64,000 nucleotides of DNA, from NCBI RefSeq assembly GCF_000745265.1, contig NZ_JQNN01000001.1, forward strand, positions 124,001 to 188,000, written 5' to 3'. Shown here in pieces: positions 26,154 to 35,049 of this stretch (within the stretch, counting starts at the first letter, position 1; every line of letters starts with the position of its first letter). The notes under the pieces are model-generated. The model saw nothing but the letters and a program-made list of their open reading frames with translations. It was not told the origin of the DNA and ran no database searches. Source of the stretch: Massilia sp. 9096 (GTDB taxonomy: Bacteria > Pseudomonadota > Gammaproteobacteria > Burkholderiales > Burkholderiaceae_D). A program made the position numbers and the translations under genes.

Positions 26154-27248
26154 ATGCACAGCCAAGATCTCGTAAAACCTGACGGACGACAACTCACCCT
26201 GTACAGCAACCTGCCGATCCCGGCCGGCATCGTGGCGACCAGCCCATTCGCGGAGCCGCAGAACGCCAATCCGCACCTGCGCTGGCATCCATTGCGCGGC
26301 GAGTGGGTGACGTATGCCGCGTTCCGCCAGAACCGCACCTACCAGCCGCCGCCGCAGTACAACCCGCTGGCGGTCACCAAGGACCCCGAACATCCGACCG
26401 AGATGCCGGCGGGCGAATACGAGATCGCGGTGTTCGACAACCGCTTCCCGTCGCTGGCGCTGGAGTCGCACGATCCGCCGACGCTGACGGTGCCGACCGC
26501 GCCCGCCAACGGCAAATGCGAAGTCGTGGTGTTCACCCAGGATCCGCAGGCATCGCTGGGCCGGCTGCCGCTGTCGCGCATCGAGCTGCTGCTGGAAGTC
26601 TGGGGCGACCGCACCACGCGCATCGGCGCCAACCCGAACATCCAGTACGTGCTGCCGTTCGAGAACCGCGGTTCCGAAGTCGGCGTGACGCTGCACCATC
26701 CGCACGGCCAGATCTACTGCTATCCGTTCGTGCCGTCGGTGCCGGCGCGCCAGCTGGCGCAGGAACGCGAGTACTACCAGCAGCACGGCTCGAGCATGCT
26801 GGTCGACATGGCGCGCGATGAAGCCGCCGACGGCAAGCGCGTGCTGTACCAGGACGAGCATGCGATCGCCTTCGTGCCCGCCTGCGCGCGCTATCCGTAC
26901 GAGGTGTGGGTCATGCCGACCGCGCCGTGCAAGGATTTCGCCGCCCTGACGCCGCCGATGCGCGAGAGCCTGGCGCGCGCGCTCAAGACGGCGCTGCTCA
27001 AGTTCGACACGCTGTGGAACCGGCCTTTCCCTTACCTGATGGCCTGGTACCAGGCGCCGACCGACGGCGAAGCGCATCCGGAAACCCAGCTGCACGCCCA
27101 GTTCTATCCGCCGTATCGCACGCGCGACCGCTTGAAGTACCTGGCCGGCACCGAGCTGGCGGCCGGCATGTTCGCGATGGACGTGCTGCCCGAAACCACC
27201 GCCTACGAGCTGCAGCAGGTCGAAGTCAACCTGGAGGAAGGTGCATGA
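26154..27248 (+). CDS. galT: Galactose-1-phosphate uridylyltransferase
   Basis: The 364-residue protein has the HIT-type active site VTLHHPHGQIYCYPF, whose HPH histidine is uridylylated in catalysis. PHLRWHPLRGEWVTYAAFRQNR near the N-terminus and the C-terminal HAQFYPP are also typical. It exchanges UMP between UDP-glucose and galactose-1-phosphate in the cytoplasmic Leloir pathway. ATG 26154 is the conserved start; the frame is open upstream to 26055. It is the first gene of a four-gene operon with ATGA overlaps (galT, M24-like protein, galK, GH2). galE and galM are not in the window. Confidence 0.93.
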   Translation: MHSQDLVKPDGRQLTLYSNLPIPAGIVATSPFAEPQNANPHLRWHPLRGEWVTYAAFRQNRTYQPPPQYNPLAVTKDPEHPTEMPAGEYEIAVFDNRFPSLALESHDPPTLTVPTAPANGKCEVVVFTQDPQASLGRLPLSRIELLLEVWGDRTTRIGANPNIQYVLPFENRGSEVGVTLHHPHGQIYCYPFVPSVPARQLAQEREYYQQHGSSMLVDMARDEAADGKRVLYQDEHAIAFVPACARYPYEVWVMPTAPCKDFAALTPPMRESLARALKTALLKFDTLWNRPFPYLMAWYQAPTDGEAHPETQLHAQFYPPYRTRDRLKYLAGTELAAGMFAMDVLPETTAYELQQVEVNLEEGA

Positions 27249-28366
27249 CAGTGGCGAGCGGCGATCGCGCGGCCGAATCCGCGGCCAAGCTCGGACTGCT
27301 GCGCAACGCGCTGCTGCAGGCCGGTGCGGGCGCGATCCGGCTGCGCGGCGCCGACTGGTTTTCCTGGGCCACGGCGGGCGGCGATTGCGCGGTGCGGCTG
27401 GCGTCCGACTGCGGCGTCGCCGAACTGCTGGTGACCGCCGACGAAGCCTGTGTCTTGACCGACGAGGTCGAGGCCGAGCGTATCCGCCAGGAAGAAGTCC
27501 CGGCCGGCTTCACCTATCACATCGCGCCGTGGGCCGAGGCCGAGCTGCATGACACCTACGCCTTGAACGCGGCCGCAAGCGGCGGCAATGCCGGGATCGT
27601 GCTGTCGGACCGCCCGCGCACCGGCGAGCAAGCGCTGCCGCACGGCCTGCGCCTGCGCCGCATGGCCTTGACGCCGGCCGAGCAGGAACGCTACCGCGCG
27701 CTGGGCCGCGCGGCCGCCGAGGCGCTGAGCGACGTGCTGCGCGCCGCCAGGCCCGACTGGACCGAAGTGCGCCTTGCCGGCGCCGGCTGCGAGGCGCTGA
27801 TGCGGCGCGGCATCCAGCCGGCCCAGGTGCTGGCGGCCGGCAGCCGCCGCCTGCACCTGTACCGCCATCCGACCCCGACCTTCGAGCCGATCGGCGACCA
27901 TGCGATGCTGGTGTTCAGTGCGCGCCGCCACGGCCTGTACGCCAACCTGACGCGCTTCGTGACCTTCCGTCCGTTGAGCCTCGACGAGCGCAACGAGCAG
28001 CAGGACCTCCTGCAGGTCGAGGCCACCGCCCTGGACGCTGTGCGCCCGGGGCAGTCGCTGGCCGCGGTCTACCACGCGCTCGACGCGGCCTATCGCCACG
28101 CCGACCGGCCGGACGCGATCCGCGCCTACCACCAGGGCGGCATCACCGGCTACGCGGCGCGCGAACTTTCCGCCAGTCCGACCAGCGCGACCGGGCTGGA
28201 AGCCGGCATGGCGTTCGCATTCAACCCCAGCTTCGACGGGATCAAGATCGAAGACACCTTCCTGCTCGGCCCCGGCGGTCTTGAAAACCTGACCATCGAC
28301 CCGAGCTGGCCTACAACAACAATACGAGGCCGTGCGCGGCCGCTTTGGCTGGAGGCGACAACATGA
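27245..28366 (+). CDS. M24-fold (creatinase/aminopeptidase P-like) protein lacking most metal ligands
   Basis: The 373-residue protein has an N-terminal creatinase-like domain and a C-terminal pita-bread domain recognisable by AYHQGGITGYAARE and GIKIEDTFLLGPGGLENLT. M24 metallopeptidases use two Asp, one His and two Glu. Here the first two positions read FSARRHGLYANLTR (Ser and Asn in place of Asp), the His in YHQGG is kept, the first Glu (normally E-P) is Asn in AFNPSF, and only the last Glu (KIEDT) remains. It is thus probably not a dinuclear metallopeptidase. It may be a metal-free hydrolase like creatinase or a binding protein. It overlaps galT by 4 bases and galK by 4 bases, so it is tied to galactose metabolism. 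Confidence 0.75.
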   Translation: MTVASGDRAAESAAKLGLLRNALLQAGAGAIRLRGADWFSWATAGGDCAVRLASDCGVAELLVTADEACVLTDEVEAERIRQEEVPAGFTYHIAPWAEAELHDTYALNAAASGGNAGIVLSDRPRTGEQALPHGLRLRRMALTPAEQERYRALGRAAAEALSDVLRAARPDWTEVRLAGAGCEALMRRGIQPAQVLAAGSRRLHLYRHPTPTFEPIGDHAMLVFSARRHGLYANLTRFVTFRPLSLDERNEQQDLLQVEATALDAVRPGQSLAAVYHALDAAYRHADRPDAIRAYHQGGITGYAARELSASPTSATGLEAGMAFAFNPSFDGIKIEDTFLLGPGGLENLTIDPSWPTTTIRGRARPLWLEATT

Positions 28367-29463
28367 CTAGTCCAGAAACCTTTTTCGGCGGCGCCCCCGA
28401 GGCGCTGGCATCCGCGCCCGGGCGCGTCAACCTGCTCGGCGAACACACCGACTACAACGACGGCTTCATGCTGCCGGTGGCGACGCCGCAGCGCACCTCG
28501 GTTGCGCTGGCGCGTTCGCACGACGACAACCACCATTTCTACTCCGGCACGCTGGATGGCAACGTGACCTTCGCCGCGAAAGGCGGCAGCGCGCCGCAGG
28601 GCTTCGGCAGCTACATCGAGGGCTGCATCCGCCTGGTCGAAGCGACGGGCGTCGAGGTGCCGCCGCTGCGCGTGTTCGTCACCACCAACCTGCCGGTCGG
28701 CTCGGGCCTGTCGTCGTCGGCGGCGCTCGAAGTGGCGACCCTGCGCGCGCTGCGCCAACTGCTGAACTTCGAACTCGACGACGTCAAGCTGGCGCAGATC
28801 GCCCAGCGCGCCGAGATCGACTACGCCCACGTCAACTGCGGCATCATGGACCAGATGGCGTCCAGCCTGTGCGACGAGCGCAGCATGCTGTTCATCGACG
28901 CGCGCACGCTCGAGCACCGGCTGGTGCAGATGCCGCCCGATACCGAATTGATCGTGATCGACTCGGGGATGCCGCGCACGCTCGCGGCCAGCAAATACAA
29001 CGAACGCCGCGCCGAGTGCGAGGAAGCGTCGCGCAAGCTGGGCGTGCAGGCCCTGCGCGACGTGACCGATCCAGCGCTGGTCGAACAGCTGCCCGACGTG
29101 CTGCGCCGCCGTGCGCGCCACGTGGTGCTGGAAGACCTGCGCGTGCTGGAAGCCGCCGAAGGCGTGTCGGCCGAACGCTTCGGCGAACTGATGAACGCGT
29201 CGCACGACAGCCTGCGCGACGACTATGAAGTTTCGATTCCCGAGCTCGACCAGTTGGTGGACGCCTTGCGCGCCACCCCCGGCGTGCTCGGCGCGCGCCT
29301 GACCGGCGCCGGTTTCGGCGGGGCCACGGTCGCGTTGTGCCGTGCCGGCCAGGCTAGCCAAGCTGCACAAGCAGCACTCTCCACCTACAACAAAAACGGA
29401 CGCCAGGGACGCATCCTGATCCCGGTGTCCTCCCAAGGAAAGGAAAACAATGAGCCAGTTTGA
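28363..29463 (+). CDS. galK: Galactokinase
   Basis: The 366-residue GHMP kinase has the galactose signature GRVNLLGEHTDYNDGF near residue 22, the ATP-binding motif LPVGSGLSSSAALEVA (about 112-127), and the C-terminal GARLTGAGFGGATVAL. It phosphorylates galactose at C1, producing the substrate of GalT. The start ATG 28363 overlaps the stop of the M24-like gene; an in-frame ATG at 28345 would lengthen it by six residues and is less likely. Its 3' end overlaps the GH2 gene by 14 bases. Confidence 0.94.
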   Translation: MTSPETFFGGAPEALASAPGRVNLLGEHTDYNDGFMLPVATPQRTSVALARSHDDNHHFYSGTLDGNVTFAAKGGSAPQGFGSYIEGCIRLVEATGVEVPPLRVFVTTNLPVGSGLSSSAALEVATLRALRQLLNFELDDVKLAQIAQRAEIDYAHVNCGIMDQMASSLCDERSMLFIDARTLEHRLVQMPPDTELIVIDSGMPRTLAASKYNERRAECEEASRKLGVQALRDVTDPALVEQLPDVLRRRARHVVLEDLRVLEAAEGVSAERFGELMNASHDSLRDDYEVSIPELDQLVDALRATPGVLGARLTGAGFGGATVALCRAGQASQAAQAALSTYNKNGRQGRILIPVSSQGKENNEPV

Positions 29464-31261
29464 GTATCCCCGCCCCCAGCTGGTACGCGACAATTGGGTC
29501 AACCTGAACGGCAAGTGGCGCTTCCGCTTCGCCGACGGATCCGATAACCGTACCCCGGACAGCGATGCTGCCTGGACCCACGAGATCAACGTGCCGTTCG
29601 CACCCGAGACCGAGCTGTCCGGCATCCAGGACACCGGCTTTCACCGCTACTGCTGGTACGAGCGCGACTTCGAGCTGCAAGCCTCCGACGAGCGCACCAT
29701 CCTGCACTTCGGTGCGGTCGACTACTCGGCGCGCGTCTGGGTCAACGGCAAGCTGGTGGCGGAGCACGAGGGCGGCCACACGCCGTTCTCGGCCGACATC
29801 ACGCACGCCCTGAACAGCAACGGCAAGCAGACCGTGACCGTGTTCGTCGAAGACGATCCGGCCGACCTGGCCAAGCCGCGCGGCAAGCAGGACTGGCTGC
29901 TCGAGCCGCACTCGATCTGGTATCCGCGCACCACCGGCATCTGGCAGACCGTGTGGATCGAGCAGGTGCCGCGCAGCTTCATCCACCGCCTGCGCTGGAC
30001 CCCGATCTTCGAGACCTTCGAGATCGGCTGCGAAGTGTTCGCCGGCGGCGACATCCTGGAAGACATGTTCGTCGAGGTCAAGATCTGGCACGGCGAACAG
30101 CTGCTCGCCGACGATCATTACAAGCTGGTGGCGGGCGAAGCGAACCGCAAGATCGCGCTGTCCGACCCGGGCATCGACGACTCGCGCAACGCGCTGCTGT
30201 GGAGCCCGGAGACGCCGACCCTGCTCGACGCCGAGGTCATCCTGCGCTGCGGCGACCAGGTGGTCGACCACATCAAGTCGTACACCGCGCTGCGCTCGTT
30301 CCACATCAACCGCGACCGCCTGCTGCTCAACGGCCGCCCGTATCCGCTGCGCCTGGTGCTCGACCAGGGCTACTGGCCGGAGTCGTTCATGACCGCGCCG
30401 TCCGACGAGCACCTGAAGCGCGACGTCGAGCTGGCCAAGAAGATGGGCTTCAACGGCGTGCGCAAGCACCAGAAGATCGAAGACCCGCGCTACCTGTACT
30501 GGGCCGACAAGCTCGGCCTGCTGGTGTGGGAAGAGATGCCGTCGGCCTACCGCTTCACGCCGCGCGCGATCCAGCGCATCGTGAAGGAATGGACCGAGGC
30601 GATCGAACGCGATTACTCGCACCCCTGCATCATCGTGTGGGTGCCGTTCAACGAATCCTGGGGCGTGCCGAACCTGACGCTGACCCAGGCGCATCGCAAC
30701 GCGGTCGAGGCCCTGTACCACCTGACGCGCACGCTCGATGCGACCCGCCCGGTGATCGGCAACGACGGCTGGGAAGCCTCGGCCACCGACATCCTGGGCA
30801 TCCACGACTACGACTGCAACCCGGAAAAGCTGAAGGCGCGCTACGAGGTCAGCGACCCCGTGCGCACGCTGTTCGACCAGCGCCGCCCTGGCGGACGCAT
30901 CCTGACGCTGGACGGGTTCCCGCACCGCGGCCAGCCCATCGTGCTGACCGAATTCGGCGGCATCGCGTTCGACCCGAACGCGACCCCCGAGGACGGCACC
31001 TGGGGCTACACCCGTGCCCACACGGCCGAGAGCTATCTCGAGCTGTACCGCAACCTGCTGAAAGTGGTCAACGAGACCTTCATGTTCAGCGGTTTCTGCT
31101 ACACCCAGTTCGCCGACACCTTCCAGGAAGCCAACGGCCTGCTCAACGCGGACCGCACACCGAAGCTGCCATTCGAGGTGATCAGCGCTGCTACCCGAAA
31201 TGTCCAGTTGCAACAGACCAGTGACATCGACCCGGAGGAGAAGGGGGCAGGCCCAGCCTGA
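29450..31261 (+). CDS. Glycoside hydrolase family 2 protein, likely beta-galactosidase
   Basis: The 603-residue protein shows the three-domain GH2 core: a jelly-roll sugar-binding domain ([21 protein letters not shown]), an Ig-like domain, and a TIM barrel with WVPFNESWG (acid/base Glu after Asn, about residue 402) and IVLTEFGG (nucleophile Glu, about 503). It is much shorter than LacZ and near the beta-glucuronidase length. No signal peptide is seen, so it acts on imported oligosaccharides in the cytoplasm. Being last in the galT-galK operon supports galactoside cleavage, but substrate is inferred. GGAAAGGA before ATG 29450 lies within galK. Its stop codon lies on the edge of a MITE-like element. 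Confidence 0.85.
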   Translation: MSQFEYPRPQLVRDNWVNLNGKWRFRFADGSDNRTPDSDAAWTHEINVPFAPETELSGIQDTGFHRYCWYERDFELQASDERTILHFGAVDYSARVWVNGKLVAEHEGGHTPFSADITHALNSNGKQTVTVFVEDDPADLAKPRGKQDWLLEPHSIWYPRTTGIWQTVWIEQVPRSFIHRLRWTPIFETFEIGCEVFAGGDILEDMFVEVKIWHGEQLLADDHYKLVAGEANRKIALSDPGIDDSRNALLWSPETPTLLDAEVILRCGDQVVDHIKSYTALRSFHINRDRLLLNGRPYPLRLVLDQGYWPESFMTAPSDEHLKRDVELAKKMGFNGVRKHQKIEDPRYLYWADKLGLLVWEEMPSAYRFTPRAIQRIVKEWTEAIERDYSHPCIIVWVPFNESWGVPNLTLTQAHRNAVEALYHLTRTLDATRPVIGNDGWEASATDILGIHDYDCNPEKLKARYEVSDPVRTLFDQRRPGGRILTLDGFPHRGQPIVLTEFGGIAFDPNATPEDGTWGYTRAHTAESYLELYRNLLKVVNETFMFSGFCYTQFADTFQEANGLLNADRTPKLPFEVISAATRNVQLQQTSDIDPEEKGAGPA

Positions 31262-31395
31262 GAGATCCGCAATAAGCTAGTGCGCGTTGCCGGTGCGTCG
31301 GGGACGCCGAGTCCTGCGATGCTCGCTGTACGCCTGTACAGCTGCGCTTCTCGGACGCACCGCCTGCCGCTCGCTACGCTTCTTGCGGACCTCTC
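31260..31395 (+). repeat. MITE-like intergenic element, copy 2 (136 bp)
   Basis: Ends are GAGAGATCCGCAATAA (from 31260) and TTCTTGCGGACCTCTC (to 31395), matching as inverted repeats at 14 of 16 positions. The interior carries CCTGCGATGCTCGCTGTAC, CAGCTGCGCTTCTCGG and CCGCTCGCTACGC in the same order as the minus strand of the copy at 23002-23133. The end sequences differ between copies while the interior is conserved. It begins within the stop codon of the GH2 gene. Confidence 0.65.
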
Positions 31396-31480
31396 TGACT
31401 AGACGGTCGGTCCTCGGAGTACCGCAAACATTTTCGATTAACCGACCGCCTGCATATGTCGCAGGCGCTAAGGAGTTATC

Positions 31481-33136
31481 ATGACTACGATCGTCGTTTT
31501 CAGCCATTTGCGTTGGGATTTCGTGTTCCAGCGGCCGCAGCACCTGCTGTCGCGCCTGGCCCAACACTATCCGATCCTCTTCGTCGAGGAACCGGTGCAT
31601 GACGACGGCGCGCCGTTCATGGAACGATCCAGTCCCGCTCCGAACGTGACCGTGTGCCGTGCGCACACGAATATCCACGCCGGCGGCTTCCACGACGACC
31701 AGCTGCGCCTGCTGCAGCCGATGGTGGCGCAGCTGGCACCGCCAGGAGAGGAAGTCGTCGCGTGGTTCTACACCCCGATGGCCCTGCCGCTGCTGCAAGC
31801 CGTGCAGCCCAAGCTGGTCGTCTACGATTGCATGGACGAGCTGGCATCGTTCAAGAACCCGCCGAAACAGCTGCTGCAGCGCGAAAGCGCACTGCTGTCG
31901 ATCGCCGACCTGGTGTTTGCCGGCGGTCCGAGCCTGTACGAGGGCAAGAAAAACCGCCACCCGAACGTGCACTGCTTCCCGAGCAGCGTCGACGTGGTGC
32001 ATTTCCAGCAGGCGCTCGACCGCTCGCGCGTGCATCCGCAGCAGGAAAACATTCCGCATCCACGCCTCGGCTTCTACGGCGTGCTGGACGAGCGCTTCGA
32101 TCCGGAACTGGTCGGGCAAGTCGCCGATGCCCACCCGGAATGGCAGATCGTGCTGGCCGGCCCGGTGGTCAAGATCGATCCGGCCAGCCTGCCGCAGCGC
32201 GCCAACATCCATTACCTGGGCCAGCAGTCGTATGACCGCCTGCCCGACCTGCTGGCCGGCTGGGACGTGTGCCTGATGCCGTTCGCAATCAACGAAGCGA
32301 CCAAGTTCATCAGCCCGACCAAGGTGCTCGAGTACATGGCGGCGCAGCTGCCGATCGTCAGCACGCCGATCGCCGACGTGGTCAACCCGTATGGCCACGT
32401 GGTCGCGATCGCCGACGGCGCGCAGCAGTTCATCGCCGCCTGCGAGGCCGCGCTGGCGCTCACGCCCGACCAGCGCCGCAAGATGGTCGAGGCCGAGAAC
32501 GCGATCGTCGCGGCCACGTCCTGGAACAACACGGCCAAGCACATGGCCGAACTGATAGCTTCGGCGCCGCCGCACACCGACCGCCGCGCCACGCCGCGCA
32601 CCGGCGACGAGGCCATCGATGCCACCGCCCATGCCCGCCGCGGCCCCAAGGTCAATGCGCTGCGCGCGCACGAGCCGCACGTGGGCGCGATCGTGATCGG
32701 CGCAGGGGCGGTGGGCCTGGCCGCGGCGAGCCACCTGGGCGCGGACGTGCTGCTGCTCGACCGCGAGGATGCCTCCGAAGCGCAGCACCACATCAAGGGC
32801 AAGATCGAGCCGAACGCCGACGTCGCCCAGGTCCTGCCGCGCGAGCACGTCGTCGCACTGCGCGACGGCCGCCGTTTCCGCTACGACGACCTGGTCTCGA
32901 CGGTGTCGCCGGCCGAGCTGATCAAGGCGATCGGCGACGAGGCGCCGGCCGAGCTGAAGGCCGCGCCGGGCAGCGACGCCTGCGTGCAGTGGCTCAAGCA
33001 ATTCGACATCGTCGTGGCCGCCGGCAATGCGGCCTCTGCTACCGGCGATGCCGACCAGGCGCTGCAGGCCGGCAAGCAGCTGGCCCAGGCCGTGCTGGCC
33101 AAGCGCAGCCGCGCCCAGAAGGCCGGGGCGGAGTAA
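31481..33136 (+). CDS. Glycosyltransferase fused to a collapsed flavoprotein-like domain
   Basis: The protein is 551 residues. Residues 1 to about 375 form a GT-B glycosyltransferase (family 1/4 like): HLRWDFVFQRPQHLLSRL at the start, RLGFYGVLDERFD in the middle and the donor-site region NEATKFISPTKVLEYMAAQ. From about residue 404 a second part starts with IVIGAGAVGLAAASHLG...LLLDRED, a dinucleotide-binding Rossmann start as in UDP-galactopyranose mutase or amine oxidases. It then jumps to LRDGRRFRYDDLVSTVSP and ends with VVAAGNAASATGDADQALQAGKQLA, which resembles the closing FAD strand and helix. At about 145 residues it is far too short for a full enzyme. The ATG 31481 follows AAGGAG. The acceptor sugar is unknown. 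Confidence 0.75.
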   Translation: MTTIVVFSHLRWDFVFQRPQHLLSRLAQHYPILFVEEPVHDDGAPFMERSSPAPNVTVCRAHTNIHAGGFHDDQLRLLQPMVAQLAPPGEEVVAWFYTPMALPLLQAVQPKLVVYDCMDELASFKNPPKQLLQRESALLSIADLVFAGGPSLYEGKKNRHPNVHCFPSSVDVVHFQQALDRSRVHPQQENIPHPRLGFYGVLDERFDPELVGQVADAHPEWQIVLAGPVVKIDPASLPQRANIHYLGQQSYDRLPDLLAGWDVCLMPFAINEATKFISPTKVLEYMAAQLPIVSTPIADVVNPYGHVVAIADGAQQFIAACEAALALTPDQRRKMVEAENAIVAATSWNNTAKHMAELIASAPPHTDRRATPRTGDEAIDATAHARRGPKVNALRAHEPHVGAIVIGAGAVGLAAASHLGADVLLLDREDASEAQHHIKGKIEPNADVAQVLPREHVVALRDGRRFRYDDLVSTVSPAELIKAIGDEAPAELKAAPGSDACVQWLKQFDIVVAAGNAASATGDADQALQAGKQLAQAVLAKRSRAQKAGAE

Positions 33137-33224
33137 TCGTGCTGCGCGTACGCGTGCATTCGTGCGCGCGTGCGTGTGCGCGCGACGCCATTGCGCGCTT
33201 TGCCGACGCATCGACGAGTGCGGC

Positions 33225-34256
33225 ATGCGTTGCCTGAGGCGCAGCCGGACGCGCCATGCCGATGCGCGGCTGCAGGCGCAACCGCCGGCGCACTTGTGGA
33301 CGCGTTTGCCGGTGTGGTTGCTGGCGCTGGCCGGCCTGGGCATCTGCCTCGATGCGAATGCCGCCGGCGCCGCGGCCTCGGCCGAGTATCTGCCCTACGG
33401 CTCGGCCAGCGTCGGTCCGCCGCCGGTTGCGGCGCGCAACCAGGGCGGGCTATACCGCATCAGCGATGGCGGCCGCGTCGCCTACCTGTTCGGCACCGTG
33501 CACATGGGCACGTCCGCCTTTTTTCCGCTGGCGCCCGAGGTCAGCCGTGTGCTGGGCCAGGCGCGCCGCGTGGTGGTCGAACTCGACACCCGCTCGAACG
33601 ACGATTTCCTGCGCGCGCTGGCGCGCCACGGCCGCTACCCGCCGGGCGACGACCTGCGCCGCCACCTGTCGCCGCCCGTGCTGGCGGCACTGACCGCAGC
33701 CTTGCACGCGCGCGGCATCAGCGTGGCCAGCATGGCCGATTGCAAGCCCTGGCTGGTGGCCAATCTGTTGCTGAGCATGGCGCTGGAAGGCAGGGGCTAC
33801 CGGCGCGACCACGGCGTCGAAGGTGCGCTGCTGGATGCGGCGCGCAGGCATGGCGCGCCCGTGACCCAGCTCGAGAGCGCGGACTACCAGCTGGCCTTGT
33901 TCGACACGATGAACGCGGCGCGCGCCGAGCGCTACCTGCAGGAGACCCTCGACGGTCTGCGGGACGGCAGCGCGCTGCGCAAGGCCCAGGCCGTGATGGA
34001 AGCCTGGGCCTCGGGCGACCCGCGCGCGCTCGACGGCCTGCTGCGCGAAGCGACCGCCGGCGACAGCGTGACGGCCGACTTCACCCGCCGCGTGCTGCTG
34101 GGGCGGCGCAATCCGGAAATGGCCGACGGGATCGCGCGCCTGATGCGCCGGGACAGCGTGACCTTCGTCGGCGTCGGTGTGCTGCATTTGCTCGGGGCGA
34201 ATGGCTTGCCCCAGTTGCTTGCGCGGCGCGGTTACCTGGTCGAGCGGGTCTATTAA
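33225..34256 (+). CDS. TraB/GumN family protein, exported
   Basis: The 343-residue protein has an N-terminal hydrophobic export segment (LPVWLLALAGLGICLDANA). Its body is the TraB/GumN (PF01963) domain: GRVAYLFGTVHMG near residue 90 and the closing FVGVGVLHLLGANGLPQLLARRG, the paired G-T-x-H and G-x-x-H motifs of this metal-dependent, Tiki-like family. It probably faces the periplasm. The start at 33225 is the only ATG giving a coherent signal peptide, but it lies 88 bases after the previous stop behind an alternating CG/TG tract and has no clear ribosome binding site. Its substrate is unknown. Confidence 0.78.
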   Translation: MRCLRRSRTRHADARLQAQPPAHLWTRLPVWLLALAGLGICLDANAAGAAASAEYLPYGSASVGPPPVAARNQGGLYRISDGGRVAYLFGTVHMGTSAFFPLAPEVSRVLGQARRVVVELDTRSNDDFLRALARHGRYPPGDDLRRHLSPPVLAALTAALHARGISVASMADCKPWLVANLLLSMALEGRGYRRDHGVEGALLDAARRHGAPVTQLESADYQLALFDTMNAARAERYLQETLDGLRDGSALRKAQAVMEAWASGDPRALDGLLREATAGDSVTADFTRRVLLGRRNPEMADGIARLMRRDSVTFVGVGVLHLLGANGLPQLLARRGYLVERVY

Positions 34257-34262
34257 TCGCGG

Positions 34263-34892
34263 CTAATGCGCGATCGCCCCGCCGGCCAGGTTCACGCGGT
34301 CGCCGGTGCGGAAGTCGGGCGTGGTTTCCTGGGTGACGACCTGGGTGCTGCCGTCGTCCATGTGCAGGGTGATGCGGTAGACGCGGTCGGAATCGCTGCC
34401 GCTGCCGGTGCTGCCTGCGGTCCCGCTGCCCCCCACGGCCGCGGCGCCCACCGCGCCGGCGCCCGAGGTGCTGGCGCTCTGGCGCGGCACGACTTCGATC
34501 GCGGCCACGGTCGCGTTCGGGCTGGAGCTGGGGGCGGTGACGCTGCTGCTGGCCATGCCGCCGCCCGTGCCGCTGCTGCCGGAGCTGCCGCTGCTGCCCG
34601 AACTGCCGGCGCTGCCCGTGGTGCCCGAGCCGGACTGGCCACCGGTACTGGAGCTGCCCGAGCCGCCGTAGCCGGCCGAGCCGCTGGTGCCGGTGCCGGC
34701 CCCGGTGCCGGACATGCCGCCGCTCCCGCCGCTGTCGCCGGTGCTGCCGCTTTCCATGCCGCTGCCGGTGCTGCCGCTGGCGCCGCTGCTGCCGCTGCTA
34801 CCGCCCATGCCCCGCATCGAATCGCACGCGGTCAGTGACAGTGCCAGCAAGCCCGCCAGCAGCACGCTCTGGTGTTTTTGCTTCATGATCAA
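34263..34892 (-). CDS. Gly/Ser-rich lipoprotein
   Basis: The 209-residue protein has a lipoprotein signal (LLALSLTAC lipobox). About 85 residues of Gly/Ser/Thr-rich low complexity follow (GSSGSSGASGSTGSG and similar), then a short folded end: YRITLHMDDGSTQVVTQETTPDF and RTGDRVNL. That end resembles the C-terminal strand motif of 17-kDa/SlyB-like outer membrane lipoproteins, though the glycine-zipper part is replaced by the linker. It is probably anchored in the outer membrane with a flexible spacer. It converges on the TraB/GumN gene with 6 bases between stops. The repetitive DNA is prone to length variation. Confidence 0.65.
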   Translation of the reverse strand: MIMKQKHQSVLLAGLLALSLTACDSMRGMGGSSGSSGASGSTGSGMESGSTGDSGGSGGMSGTGAGTGTSGSAGYGGSGSSSTGGQSGSGTTGSAGSSGSSGSSGSSGTGGGMASSSVTAPSSSPNATVAAIEVVPRQSASTSGAGAVGAAAVGGSGTAGSTGSGSDSDRVYRITLHMDDGSTQVVTQETTPDFRTGDRVNLAGGAIAH

Positions 34893-35049
34893 CTCCTTCT
34901 GATGGGATAGTGTCTGGATAGGTGCGTGACGATGCCGCCGGCCACTCGGGTAAGAGGGGCGTTTGGAATCGACGTTCCAGCTGACTCGGGTTGAACATGA
35001 GCCACGTCAAAGACATGGCCCGCTACGGGGAATTTTTCCGGAATAGAAC

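Noticed and set aside
34266..34838. Ala/Gly-rich plus-strand frame opposite the Gly/Ser-rich lipoprotein
   Set aside because: It is the complement of repetitive Gly/Ser codons and has no signal or domain; the lipoprotein on the minus strand has a clear lipobox.
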